This document shows positions 46,182 through 54,724 of a stretch of 64,000 bases of DNA, one piece after another; positions within the stretch are counted from its first letter, which is position 1; each line of letters begins with the position of its first letter. The DNA is from DATMER01 sp031390755 (GTDB taxonomy: Bacteria > Acidobacteriota > Thermoanaerobaculia > Multivoradales > UBA5704): positions 33,105 through 97,104 of the forward strand of contig JANMTS010000045.1 of assembly GCA_031390755.1 (NCBI GenBank), read 5' to 3'. The notes beneath the pieces were generated by a model, which was given only the letters and a program-made list of their open reading frames with translations, had not been told where the DNA came from and did not search any database. Made by a program: the position numbers and the translations under genes.

Positions 46182-46195
46182 GCCTTCCACGAGAG
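46156..46195. repeat. 40-bp dispersed hairpin repeat, copy 2
   Basis: Matches 45097-45136 at 37 of 40 positions. Here the hairpin is perfect: GGAAGGC, six-base loop, GCCTTCC. It contains the stop codon of the membrane-protein gene. No T-run follows, so it is not a typical intrinsic terminator. Confidence 0.75.
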
Positions 46196-46453
46196 GTAAC
46201 CCCCAGAAGAGGTTGAAGAGGTTTCAGGCACTTCCAAGGCGGGGGCAGCCCAAGAGAGGTACCACCCTCTTCCGCTTAGCAGCCTCCTCCAGCGCCCCGG
46301 CAACAAGCCCGCCTCATGTGAGGGACTTCCCCCTCGAGCTTCGTTCTCCTCAACAACAGCCAGGAGCGTGCCGCAATAGGTGCCTATCCTGCTGAGACGT
46401 CTTCCAGGCAGTGCCGGGTGAAAACTAGTATCACGAACAAAAAGGAGAAGGTA

Positions 46454-46735
46454 ATGGCTAACTCTGACTTCGAACAGAACAAAGGGAAAATCACTAGACT
46501 CTATCCTGAGGGCAACAAGACGTATTTCACGCTTGGTGGCGCAGGCGCCAAGACCGCAATGAGTCCAAACAATGGCTATTATTTTATTCCTGCGACTCAC
46601 GGTAACTACCGCGCGTTGGTTGATCTACTATATCTCTGTACTGTGCACGGTTGGGTTCTGCAAGTTAGAACTCAGCCGGCGTTAGTAGGCGGCCACGGAG
46701 AGGTCGTCTACTTGGTAGTGGACTACCAACGGTAG
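46454..46735 (+). CDS. Hypothetical small protein
   Basis: 93 residues from the ATG at 46454, which has a strong AAGGAGAAGG site; the frame is open to 46418, but that start has no comparable site. The protein (MANSDFEQNKGKITRLYPEG ... ATHGNYRALVDLLYLCTVHG ... VVYLVVDYQR) is a mixed alpha/beta sequence without signal peptide or membrane segment. I do not recognise the family. The gene is distinctly less GC-rich than its surroundings, which suggests recent acquisition. It stands alone between dispersed repeats. Confidence 0.65.
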   Translation: MANSDFEQNKGKITRLYPEGNKTYFTLGGAGAKTAMSPNNGYYFIPATHGNYRALVDLLYLCTVHGWVLQVRTQPALVGGHGEVVYLVVDYQR

Positions 46736-46770
46736 CTACTAAAGGAAACGCGCAGACAGCCGGCCGGGCC

Positions 46771-46793
46771 GAGGTACCAGCCTCTTCCAGAAG
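46771..46793. repeat. Dispersed short motif (GAGGTACCAGCCTCTTCC)
   Basis: One of several copies of a motif of about 20-25 bp. Related copies are at 46254-46275, 57135-57157, 60086-60113, 60820-60840 and 60841-60867. Consensus is roughly GAAGTGCCAGCGTCTTCC followed by AGAAG. Function unknown. Confidence 0.6.
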
Positions 46794-47021
46794 GAGTCCC
46801 TTGACGGCCGGCCTCGCAGCGCCTGTTGGGCCTCCTTGAAAGGCGAGCGTTCGATTCAGAGGATCCTCGTCTCCATTGTGGAGAGTGATTGGCGTCGGAC
46901 GGTGGCATTTCCTAAGGCTCGGCCACACCTCTCCCGTCGGCTCCTCCGAGCACATCGATCACGTACATCTGTGGTTTAGGTCCACCCAGCCTCGGTCACG
47001 GAGGGCCGAAGGCCTCCGCGG

Positions 47022-47297
47022 TCACGAACGGAGGTCCGGGCGGGAACGACCCCACCGGAAATCGGGCCTTTCGATCTCCATCGGGTCGAGCACCTTCTTC
47101 CGGAAGTCGAAGGCCCACAGCGGCACCATGGTCAGGAGGAAGGGGAAGCTCAGGCTCATGCGGGTGACCACGATGGTGCCGGCGATGCCGACGAGATGGA
47201 ACCGCGACGCCACCTCTTCGATCAGCTTCGGGTAGACCACGCCGCTCGTGATCCCGCCTTTCATCACCAGGTCACAGCATCGGTCGAGATTGGCCAT
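47022..47297 (-). pseudogene. Patatin-like phospholipase remnant with internal deletion
   Basis: The 91-residue frame starts with the typical opening of a bacterial patatin-like protein (MANLDRCCDLVMKGGITSGV, VYPKLIEEVASRFHLVGIAG). At the point where the GTSAG nucleophile segment should come, it jumps to a later part of such proteins (TRMSLSFPFLLTMVPLWAFD). The catalytic Ser motif and most of the domain are missing, so the product cannot be an active lipase. It ends within DNA of no recognisable origin. The frame is still open, which suggests an in-frame deletion. Interpretation rests on family memory, not on a search. Confidence 0.6.
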
Positions 47298-47541
47298 GAG
47301 TCTCTCCTCTCAGTGCGGTCTGAATCACTTTAACACCGTGCAGGCCTTACGAAGAGTTTTGCAGGATCGTCCAAGAATCTCCGAGGTTCGTCATACCGGT
47401 CCGCCCCGCAAGATCTCTACCATGGGGCCCGGCCCTGGCGGACTGGGGCCAGGCCATAGGGCGTGAAATTTGCAGATTCGTTCGGAGTCCACGCCGTGGT
47501 CTTGATCACCTCATGACGGCTCCCGTCAGGAAGGACAAAGC

Positions 47542-47902
47542 ATGACTGACAAGAAGGTCTGGCTGATCACTGGAGCCAGCCGCGGCATGGGCGTGGACTT
47601 CGCCAAGGCCGCCCTGGCCGCCGGCCATGCGGTGGTGGCGACCGGGCGGAACCCGGACGCCGTTCGGCAAGCAGGGAGGCGACCCGGCGAAGCTTGCCCG
47701 GGCGCTGGTCCAGATCGCGAGCGAACAGCCGCCGCCGCGCCGCTTCATCGCCGGCGCCGGCGCCGGCGCCATCGCCACCGCCGAGCAGAAGGTCGCCGAT
47801 CTCAAGGCGCAGATCGAGGCCTATCGCGAGCTGTCCTCGTCGCTCGCGTTCGACGAGCCCGCGCCGTCTCTCCAGGAGAGCGTCCAAGGGGCCGAAGCCT
47901 GA
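47542..47902 (+). pseudogene. Short-chain dehydrogenase remnant, internal deletion and frame change
   Basis: Starts at an ATG with AGGAAGG upstream and encodes the N-terminus of an SDR enzyme: LITGASRGMGVDFAKAALAA then VVATGRNPDAV, the NAD(P)-binding Rossmann start. Near 47670 the reading frame must shift by one. The following sequence in the other frame is an SDR C-terminus (GDPAKLARALVQIASEQPPP, RRFIAGA, IATAEQKVADLKAQIEAYRE). The whole catalytic middle with the YxxxK site is absent. It is therefore a dead gene made of two joined ends. It lies next to another gene with a similar internal loss (47022-47297). Confidence 0.7.
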
Positions 47903-47938
47903 CCACACGTGCAATCGAAGACGCACAGGGGGAGCGCA

Positions 47939-48775
47939 ATGAACGATGACTTTGACGAGACCTCGGAACCGGAGCTGACGGAGGACGAAGCGGCGCTGCT
48001 CGACGAGATGCCGGCGCTGTCAGGCGTCGGAGCCAGCGGGCTGTCGCGGCGCACGTTCCTGGGGCAGACGCTGGTAGGCAGCCTCGGCATCTTCGCCTTC
48101 GATCTGCTGGCGCACGAGGAGGCGCTGGCGGCGTTCGCCCTGCCGCCCGGCGCGGTCACCGCCGCCGCGGCTCCCGTTGGGGAGAACCTTCTGAAAGTCG
48201 TGCTCAAGGTCAACGGCGCGACGAAGACTCTGAGCCTCGACTCCCGGGTCGTGTTGCTCGACGCGCTGCGCGAACGGCTGGAGCTGACCGGCACGAAGAA
48301 GGGCTGCGACCAGGGCCAGTGCGGGGCCTGCACGGTGCTCGTCGACGGCAAGCGCGTCCTGTCCTGCCTGACGCTCGCCGCGAGCGCCGAGGGCAAGGAG
48401 GTCACCACGATCGAGGGGCTGGCGACCGGGGACGAGCTGCACCCGATGCAGGCGGCCTTCATCAAGTATGACGGCTTCCAGTGCGGGTACTGCACGTCGG
48501 GGCAGATCTGCTCCGCGGTCGGGCTGCTCGAGGAGGCGCGCCGCGGCCACGTGAGCCACGTCACGGAGGACGTGACCGAGACGACGACCCGGCTCACCGA
48601 CGACCAGATCCGCGAGCGGATGAGCGGCAACATCTGCCGCTGCGGCGCCTATCCGGGGATCGTCGCCGCGATCCAGGAGGTCCATTCCGGCCGGCAGACG
48701 GCGCACACGTGGCGCTTCGCCGACGAGCAGCAGTTGGCCCGGGTGAGAAGGGAGAACGCCGATGAGACCGTTTGA
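47939..48775 (+). CDS. Aldehyde oxidoreductase [2Fe-2S] subunit (PaoA/YagT-like)
   Basis: 278 residues. A twin-arginine type leader (SRRTFLGQTLVGSLGIFAFD) suggests export of the folded complex to the periplasm. Two 2Fe-2S clusters follow: a plant-ferredoxin type (CDQGQCGACTVLVDG ... LSC) and a helical type (CGYCTSGQ ... CRCG). It passes electrons between the molybdenum and FAD subunits. The ATG at 47939 has GGGGGAG in front and was preferred over the ATG at 47909. The gene overlaps the FAD subunit by 14 bases, so the two are coupled. An insert in the helical domain (TEDVTETTTRL) is longer than in most small subunits, as in PaoA-type proteins. Confidence 0.9.
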   Translation: MNDDFDETSEPELTEDEAALLDEMPALSGVGASGLSRRTFLGQTLVGSLGIFAFDLLAHEEALAAFALPPGAVTAAAAPVGENLLKVVLKVNGATKTLSLDSRVVLLDALRERLELTGTKKGCDQGQCGACTVLVDGKRVLSCLTLAASAEGKEVTTIEGLATGDELHPMQAAFIKYDGFQCGYCTSGQICSAVGLLEEARRGHVSHVTEDVTETTTRLTDDQIRERMSGNICRCGAYPGIVAAIQEVHSGRQTAHTWRFADEQQLARVRRENADETV

Positions 48776-49748
48776 ATACGTGCGCGCCAGCGATCCAGGA
48801 GCCGCCGCGGGCGCCGTCGCGGCGAACCCCCAGGCGAAGTTCCTGGCGGGCGGGACGAACCTCCTCGATCTCATGAAAGAGGACGTCGAGCGTCCCAACC
48901 AGCTCGTCGACCTCACGCGCCTGAAGCTGGCGGAGATCCAGACGCTCCGCGACGGCGTCTCCATCGGCGCCCTGGCGACGAACACGGAGACCGCCAACCA
49001 TCCCCTCATCCGCCAGGGTTATCCGCTGTTGACGCAGGCCATCGTGGCGGGCGCCTCGGCGCAGCTGCGCAACATGGCGACCAACGGCGGAAATCTTCTG
49101 CAGCGCACGCGGTGCCAGTACTTCTACGACACGTCGATGCCCTGCAACAAGCGTGAGCCGGGGACGGGCTGCGGCGCCCGCGAAGGGCTCAACCGGATCC
49201 ATGCCATCTTCGGCTGGAGCGAGTCGTGCGTGGCCACCTATCCGGGCGACATGGCGAACGCGCTCTACGCGCTCGACGCCGTGGTGAGAGTCCGGGACTC
49301 GGCCGGACGCGAGCGCACGATCCCGGTGGATGAGTTCCACCGCCTGCCGGGCGACACGCCGGAGAAGGACAACAATCTGAAGCACGGCGAGCTCATCGTG
49401 GCGATCGAGCTGCCAAGATCCAACTTCGCGAAGGGCTCCTACTACCTGAAGGTCCGCGACCGGGCCTCGTACGCCTTCGCGCTCGTCGCGGTCGCCGCCG
49501 CGGTGGAGATCGACGGCGGCGCGATCAAGCAGGCGCGGGTCGTGCTCGGAGGCGTGGCCCACAAGCCCTGGCGCAGCCGGGAGGCGGAGGCCGCGTTGAC
49601 CGGAAAGCCGGCGTCCGAGGAGAGCTTCCGGCTGGCCGCCGAAGCGGCGCTCGAAGGGGCGAAGCCCCTGGCGCACAACGCCTACAAAGTCGAGCTCGGG
49701 AAACGGGCCATCGTCCGCGCGCTGCTGCGTGCGAGCCGGCTGGCTTGA
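48762..49748 (+). CDS. Aldehyde oxidoreductase FAD subunit (PaoB/YagS-like)
   Basis: 328 residues. FAD-binding motifs of the CoxM/xanthine-dehydrogenase type: FLAGGTNLLDLMK and NMATNGGNLLQRTRC. Unlike the carbon-monoxide dehydrogenase homologues, it has an extra cysteine-rich insert (CQYFYDTSMPCNKREPGTGC) that in PaoB holds a [4Fe-4S] cluster. This places the operon in the PaoABC aldehyde oxidoreductase group. The C-terminal domain (VVLGGVAHKPWRS) is standard. Overlaps the upstream gene by 14 bases and is followed by the molybdenum subunit 25 bases later. It probably oxidises aldehydes, but the substrate cannot be read from this subunit. Confidence 0.92.
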   Translation: MRPFEYVRASDPGAAAGAVAANPQAKFLAGGTNLLDLMKEDVERPNQLVDLTRLKLAEIQTLRDGVSIGALATNTETANHPLIRQGYPLLTQAIVAGASAQLRNMATNGGNLLQRTRCQYFYDTSMPCNKREPGTGCGAREGLNRIHAIFGWSESCVATYPGDMANALYALDAVVRVRDSAGRERTIPVDEFHRLPGDTPEKDNNLKHGELIVAIELPRSNFAKGSYYLKVRDRASYAFALVAVAAAVEIDGGAIKQARVVLGGVAHKPWRSREAEAALTGKPASEESFRLAAEAALEGAKPLAHNAYKVELGKRAIVRALLRASRLA

Positions 49749-49773
49749 CGGCTGGTGTGAAGGGAGATTTGCG

Positions 49774-51966
49774 ATGGCGAGATACATAGGAAAAGAGATG
49801 AGCCGCGTCGACGGCGTGGCGAAGGTGACGGGCAAGGCGAAGTATGCGGCGGAGTTCCACGTGCCGAACCTCGCCCATGGCTTCATCGTGCTCGGGACCG
49901 TGGCCAAGGGCACGATCACGGCGATCGACACGCGCGAGGCGGAGGCCGCCGGGGGCGTGGTTCGAATCTTCACGCACCTCAACGCGCCAAAGCTCAAGCC
50001 CGCGACCTCCGACGGCAAAGTCGACAAAGGTTTCCGCGCCCTTCAGTCGGACAAAATCCTTTTCAATGGGCAGCCCGTCGCCCTCGTCGTGGCGGAGACG
50101 TACGAGCAGGCGCGGTACGCGTCGCGTCTCGTCAAGGTCTCCTACAAGGCGGAGAAGCACGAGACCGACACAGAGGCCGTGCGCGACCGTGCGAAAGCGC
50201 CGTCCGAGGGCCGGCCGGCGAAGCCCCGCGGCAACCCCGAAGAGGCCATGGCGAAGGCGCCCGTGAAGATCGAGGCCGAGTACCGGATCCCCATCGAGCA
50301 CCACAACCCGATGGAGCCGCACGCGGCCGTCGCCGTCTGGCAGGGCGACAAGCTGACGATCTTCGACAAGACGCAGGAGGTCTACAGCGTGCGCGAGCAC
50401 CTGGCCTCCACCTTCGGCGTCCCCGAGGAGAGCGTCTCGGTCGTCTCGCCGTTCGTCGGGGGCGCCTTCGGATCGTCGCTCAAGCCGAACTACTACCCGG
50501 CGCTGACGGCGATGGCCGCGCGCGAGCTGAAGCGCCCGGTCAAGGTCGTCTACACGCGCACGCAGATGTTCACCGGCCACGGCTACCGCCCGTACACGAT
50601 CCAGAAGATCGCGCTCGGCGCGGAGCGGTCGGGCAAGCTGACGTCGATGATCCACGAGGCCGTGCACAACACCTCCAGCTTCGAGCAGTTCTCGGACGCC
50701 ACCAACAATTTCACGCGCCAGGTCTACGCCTGCCCGAACCTCCACGCGCCGCTGAAGCTCGCCGACACGGACCTCCCCACGCCGACCTGGATGCGCGCAC
50801 CCGGCGCCGTCAGCGGCATGTTCGCGCTCGAATGCGCGATGGACGAGCTGGCGTACGAGCTGAAGATCGACCCGCTGGAGCTGCGCTTCATCAACTACGC
50901 CGAGGTGGACCCCGAAAACGGAAAACCCTTCTCAAGCAAGGCGCTGCGGGAGTGCTACCGGCTCGGGGCGGAGAAGTTTGGATGGAAGGACCGCAAGCAC
51001 GAGCCGCGCTCGATGCGCGACGGCAAGCTGCTGGTCGGCTGGGGGACGGCCACCGGCATCTGGGGCGCCTTCCAGATGGCCGCCACCGCCAGGATCACGC
51101 TCAAGGCGGACGGCACGGCGCACGTCGCCAGCGCGACGAGCGACATCGGCCCCGGAACCTACACGGTCATCACCATGATCGCCGCCGAGTACCTGGGGCT
51201 CAAGCCCGAACAGGTGAAGTTCGAGCTCGGCGACAGCCGGTTCCCGCGCGCACCGTCGCAGGGCGGCTCGTGGACGACGGCGAGCGTCGGCTCGGCCGTG
51301 ATGGGCGCGGCGCTGGCCGTCGGCGCCAGGCTGCTCGCGCTCGCCAACAAGGAGGCCAGCTCGCCGCTCAAGGCAGCCGAGGCCGCCGATATCGAGATGC
51401 TCGACGGCCGGCTGCAGCTCAAGAGCGACCCGTCGCGCTTCGTCAGCGTCGCCGACGTCATGAAGCGCAACGGCCTCGACGAGATCGCCGAGACGTTCGA
51501 GGCGCAGCCCTCGAAGGAGCGCCAGAACTACTCGACGATGGTACACGGCGCGCAGTTCATCGAGGTCAAGGTGGACCCCGACCTCGGGACCGTCCGCGTC
51601 GCCCGGGTCATCGAGGTCTCGGCCTGCGGCCGGATCATCAACCCCAAGGCCTCGCACAGCCAGGAGATCGGCGCCGTGGTCATGGGCATCGGCATGGCCT
51701 TGCAGGAGGCGACGGAGATCGATCACCGCTACGGGCGGATCATGAACCCGAACCTCCAGCACTACCACGTGCCCGTCAACGCCGACGTCCACAGCATCGA
51801 AACGATGTTCGCCGAGGAAGAGGACAAAGTGGTGAACCCGCTCGGCGTCAAGGGCATGGGCGAGCTGGGGCTGGTCGGTATCCCCGCGGCCATCGCGAAC
51901 GCCGTCTTTCACGCCACGGGGCGACGCGTGAGGGAGCTGCCGATCACTCCGGACAAGCTGCTGTAA
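49774..51966 (+). CDS. Aldehyde oxidoreductase molybdenum-binding subunit (PaoC/YagR-like)
   Basis: 730 residues from the ATG at 49774 (AAGGGAGA upstream; the open frame extends to 49729 without a better site). Typical large-subunit motifs: FVGGAFGSS for molybdopterin binding, PNYYPALTAMAARELKRPVK, RAPGAVSGMFALECAMDELA, DIGPGTYTVITMIAAE, and the C-terminal KGMGELGLVG that carries the catalytic Glu of the xanthine-oxidase family. The cofactor is expected to be molybdopterin-cytosine dinucleotide, consistent with the MocA-like gene four genes later in the operon. Likely periplasmic, because the Fe-S subunit has a Tat leader. Aromatic or aliphatic aldehydes are the usual substrates. Confidence 0.93.
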   Translation: MARYIGKEMSRVDGVAKVTGKAKYAAEFHVPNLAHGFIVLGTVAKGTITAIDTREAEAAGGVVRIFTHLNAPKLKPATSDGKVDKGFRALQSDKILFNGQPVALVVAETYEQARYASRLVKVSYKAEKHETDTEAVRDRAKAPSEGRPAKPRGNPEEAMAKAPVKIEAEYRIPIEHHNPMEPHAAVAVWQGDKLTIFDKTQEVYSVREHLASTFGVPEESVSVVSPFVGGAFGSSLKPNYYPALTAMAARELKRPVKVVYTRTQMFTGHGYRPYTIQKIALGAERSGKLTSMIHEAVHNTSSFEQFSDATNNFTRQVYACPNLHAPLKLADTDLPTPTWMRAPGAVSGMFALECAMDELAYELKIDPLELRFINYAEVDPENGKPFSSKALRECYRLGAEKFGWKDRKHEPRSMRDGKLLVGWGTATGIWGAFQMAATARITLKADGTAHVASATSDIGPGTYTVITMIAAEYLGLKPEQVKFELGDSRFPRAPSQGGSWTTASVGSAVMGAALAVGARLLALANKEASSPLKAAEAADIEMLDGRLQLKSDPSRFVSVADVMKRNGLDEIAETFEAQPSKERQNYSTMVHGAQFIEVKVDPDLGTVRVARVIEVSACGRIINPKASHSQEIGAVVMGIGMALQEATEIDHRYGRIMNPNLQHYHVPVNADVHSIETMFAEEEDKVVNPLGVKGMGELGLVGIPAAIANAVFHATGRRVRELPITPDKLL

Positions 51967-51984
51967 AGCGGACGGGAGTCGACG

Positions 51985-53211
51985 ATGAACGAAGCACGAG
52001 CGTTGGTCGAAGCGTTCGACGCGGCGAATGCACGGGGGGACCGGGGCGAACGGTGCGCGCTGGCGACGATCGTGAGCGTCGAAGGGTCGTCGTACCGCCG
52101 CCCGGGGGCGAGGATGCTGGTCTGCGAAGCGGGGACGAGCACCGGCACGATCAGCGCCGGCTGCCTCGAAAGCGACGTCATCGAGCACGCGAAGGATGTC
52201 CTGAGGGCCGGTGCGGCGAGGCTCGTCGAGTACAACACGGCCTCGACGAGCGAGGAGATGGCCTGGGAGCTGGGGCTCGGCTGCAGCGGCATCGTGCGCG
52301 TGCTGGTCGAGCCGCTCGTCTCGGGCTCCCTTTACATCGAAGCGCTGAGACGTTCCTGCGCGATGGGGCCTGACGCGGCGGGCCTGACCGTCGCGACCGT
52401 CTATCAATGCGGAGCTCCGGAGCGGGCGGGGGCGCGCCTTTTCCTCGACGAGGATGGAGACGTTCTCTACGAAAATGTGACAGATGAGGGCGCCTCCTGG
52501 GCCGCGAGGCTGACGAATGAGGTCCGAGCGCTGGTGCGCGGCGGGATGACCTCGGCCGCCTGCATCCTCGACGTGGACGGCGTCACCACAAGAATCTTCC
52601 TCGAAACGCTCCTGCCACCAATCCCGCTCGTCATCTTCGGGGCCGGCCACGACGCTCTGCCGGTCGTCCGGCTGGCGCAGGAGCTGGGCTGGCAGGTCGA
52701 GGTCGTCGACCCCCAGGCCCGCCCGGACAGCCGCTCCCGGTTCGCCATCGCCGACAGGGTCACGCTCGCGCGTCCCCGGGACCTCGCCGCGCACACCGCG
52801 CACGTGAGCCTCACACCGCGGTCGATGACGCTTCTGATGTCCCACAGCTACACGCACGACCTGGAACTGCTCAGATTTCTGCTGGCCTCGCCGGCCCGCT
52901 ACATCGGAGTCATGGGGCCCCGTCAGCGGACCGAACGGATGCTGAGCGAGCTTGCGCCGGCCGGGGGGACGTTCCGCCTCGACGAAGCGAACCGGGCACG
53001 CCTCCATTCGCCGGTCGGTCTGGACCTCGGCGCGAACGGGCCCGCCGAGGTCGCGCTGTCGATCGTCGCGGAGATGCTCGCGGTGCTGGAAGGCCGGAGC
53101 GGCGGATTGCTGCGCGAGCGCCAGGGCTCCATCCACGGCAGCCCGGAGGACGGCGAGCGCCTTGCCGTGGCCCAGGCGCCGGCGCGAGCCTTTTCCCGGG
53201 CGGTGGCTTGA
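51985..53211 (+). CDS. XdhC/PaoD-like molybdenum cofactor maturation factor
   Basis: 408 residues, with the two parts of XdhC-family proteins: N-terminal CoxI-like segment (ATIVSVEGSSYRRPGARMLV, GTISAGCLESDV) and C-terminal Rossmann domain (PLVIFGAGHDALPVVRLAQE, YIGVMGPRQRTERML). Family members bind and modify molybdenum cofactor and insert it into xanthine-dehydrogenase-type enzymes. It starts 18 bases after the molybdenum-subunit stop and its own stop overlaps the next start (TTGA), so it belongs to the operon. The conserved Cys-containing segment ISAGCLE, where the cofactor is thought to bind, is present. Confidence 0.9.
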   Translation: MNEARALVEAFDAANARGDRGERCALATIVSVEGSSYRRPGARMLVCEAGTSTGTISAGCLESDVIEHAKDVLRAGAARLVEYNTASTSEEMAWELGLGCSGIVRVLVEPLVSGSLYIEALRRSCAMGPDAAGLTVATVYQCGAPERAGARLFLDEDGDVLYENVTDEGASWAARLTNEVRALVRGGMTSAACILDVDGVTTRIFLETLLPPIPLVIFGAGHDALPVVRLAQELGWQVEVVDPQARPDSRSRFAIADRVTLARPRDLAAHTAHVSLTPRSMTLLMSHSYTHDLELLRFLLASPARYIGVMGPRQRTERMLSELAPAGGTFRLDEANRARLHSPVGLDLGANGPAEVALSIVAEMLAVLEGRSGGLLRERQGSIHGSPEDGERLAVAQAPARAFSRAVA

Positions 53212-53858
53212 CGGCCGAAACGCCGAACGGTGTTTTCAGGATCGCCGCGGTGGTTCTGGCGGCGGGCTCGTCGTCCCGCCTGGGCAGCCCGAAGCAGATC
53301 CTTTCCTTTCGCGGCACGAGCCTTCTCCGGCGCTCCGTCACGGCGGCGCTGGACGCAGGGTGTTTTCCCGTCGTCGTGGTCACGGGGGCCTACGCGGATC
53401 TGTCGAGACGCGAGTTGGAGGGGCTCGGCGTGCGCGAGGTTTTGAATCCCCGATGGGAGACCGGGATGGCCTCGTCGATCTGTGCAGGGCTGGAAGGTCT
53501 TGACCTGCCTGTTGACCTGGATATCGAGGCCGCCATCTTCCTGCTGTGCGACCAGCCCCACGTCACGGCCGGCGTTCTTTCCGGCCTCGCCGATTCCTAC
53601 CGCGCCACCGGCAAGCCCGTCGTCGCCTCGGTGTATGGCGGGAGCGGCGGGAGCTTCGGCGTGCCGGCGCTCTTCAGCCGGTCGATCTTCGCCGAGCTGG
53701 CCGGGCTCGAAGGCGGGGCCGGTGCGAAACAGGTGATCCAACGATACGCTTCGCAGGCGTGCTTCGTGCCGTTCCCCGGGGGAGAGGTGGATGTGGATAC
53801 CCGGGAGGATGTCTCACGCCTGATGGAAACCGAGGTCGACCTGGAGGTGGAGCCGTGA
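53208..53858 (+). CDS. MocA-like molybdenum cofactor cytidylyltransferase (NTP transferase)
   Basis: 216 residues. Nucleotidyltransferase signature VLAAGSSSRLGSPKQ at the N-terminus, then GLEG and LLCDQPH, the metal-binding Asp region of MobA/MocA proteins, and a C-terminal DVDTREDV. MocA adds CMP to molybdopterin, which the PaoC-type subunit upstream needs. Start is TTG at 53208, overlapping the previous stop; an in-frame ATG start is not available near the N-terminal motif. Last intact gene of the aldehyde oxidoreductase operon. MobA (GMP transfer) is the alternative, but the context favours MocA. Confidence 0.87.
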   Translation: MTAETPNGVFRIAAVVLAAGSSSRLGSPKQILSFRGTSLLRRSVTAALDAGCFPVVVVTGAYADLSRRELEGLGVREVLNPRWETGMASSICAGLEGLDLPVDLDIEAAIFLLCDQPHVTAGVLSGLADSYRATGKPVVASVYGGSGGSFGVPALFSRSIFAELAGLEGGAGAKQVIQRYASQACFVPFPGGEVDVDTREDVSRLMETEVDLEVEP

Positions 53859-53932
53859 GCGAGACGGCGAAGCTCGCCGCGACCTTCCTCTGGCGGCGCC
53901 TCGAACGCGTCGGCCCCAGAATTCACGGCTAA
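53855..53932 (+). pseudogene. Short coupled reading frame, possible remnant of a truncated gene
   Basis: GTG at 53855 overlaps the MocA-like stop (GTGA) and opens a 25-residue frame, MSETAKLAATFLWRRLERVG then PRIHG and stop. The pattern FLWRRLExxG resembles the first residues of thiamine-diphosphate enzymes of the pyruvate-oxidase type, which would continue RRIYGYPGDG. Immediately after it, non-coding repeat-rich DNA begins. Reading: a fifth or sixth operon gene cut off by repeat insertion or deletion. Very short, so uncertain. Confidence 0.3.
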
Positions 53933-54093
53933 AGGCCCCCCTCCTCCTCGCTCGACAGCTCCTCCCTCTGGCCGCCCCGAAGGGGCATCGGGATAGAGCC
54001 CGGTAATAACCGCACGCCCGCACCCCCGGGAGAGGGGAGAACGCAGCCGTTCAGCGGTCCTCCCAAACCTCGCCGCGCGCTCTTTCCCTGGGA

Positions 54094-54114
54094 CCGCCGG
54101 CGTCTCGCCGGCGG
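54094..54114. repeat. Perfect 9-bp hairpin (CCGCCGGCG, loop TCT)
   Basis: CCGCCGGCG, TCT, CGCCGGCGG. No T-run follows. It stands in non-coding DNA at the start of the repeat-rich region and could be a REP-like element. From 53933 to 54355 I see no supportable gene. Confidence 0.5.
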
Positions 54115-54355
54115 TGGAGCGGAGACGGATGGAGTCGACGGCGAGCGTCACCATGCTCCCCTCTCCCGAGAGGGCCGGTGGCAGAGCCCGCGCGATTCCA
54201 CGCGGCCCACGGGCCTTCGGTGTCGATCTGCGCGCGTTCGGCGGCGCGCGTTCGGCGGAGGTCCGCCCTCCACCCGCCGCCGTCCCCAACCCGTTCGCGG
54301 GTCGTCCGGAGCCGTGCGGGAGTCGTTCCGCCCGATCTCTGGACGACCGCGCTCT

Positions 54356-54622
54356 TTGTGGCGGTCACCGCCAGCTGCGTGGCGGTCACCGCCAGCTGTG
54401 TGGCGGTCACCGCGCGCTGTGTGGCGGTCACCGCCAGCTGTGTGGCGGTCATCGCGCATTGTGCGGCGGTCACCGCCAGCTGTGTGGCGGTCACCGCCAG
54501 CTGTGTGGCGGTCGTCGCCAGCTGTGTGGCGGTCACCGCCAACTGCACGGCGGTCGCCGCCAGCTGTGCGGCGGTCATCGCGCGGTGTGTGGCGCTCGTC
54601 CGTAGCTCGGTGGCGGTCGTCC
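54356..54622. repeat. 21-bp palindromic minisatellite, about 12-13 units
   Basis: Unit of 21 bp built on the 15-base palindrome TGGCGGTCACCGCCA plus GCTGTG. Later units diverge (GTCGTCGCC, GTCATCGCG). All frames stay open through it, giving heptapeptide repeats such as VAVTASC on + and TQLAVTA on the other strand. No start with a ribosome site and no family resemblance support a gene, so I treat it as a non-coding array able to form repeated hairpins. Confidence 0.85.
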
Positions 54623-54724
54623 GTGTCCTCGCGCCGGAGGCATCCGCCATGACGCCGTACGCTTCCGCCGCCGCCCCGGACGCGTCCGGCATGACGGCGG
54701 GAGCCTCCGGCACGGCGCCGGACC

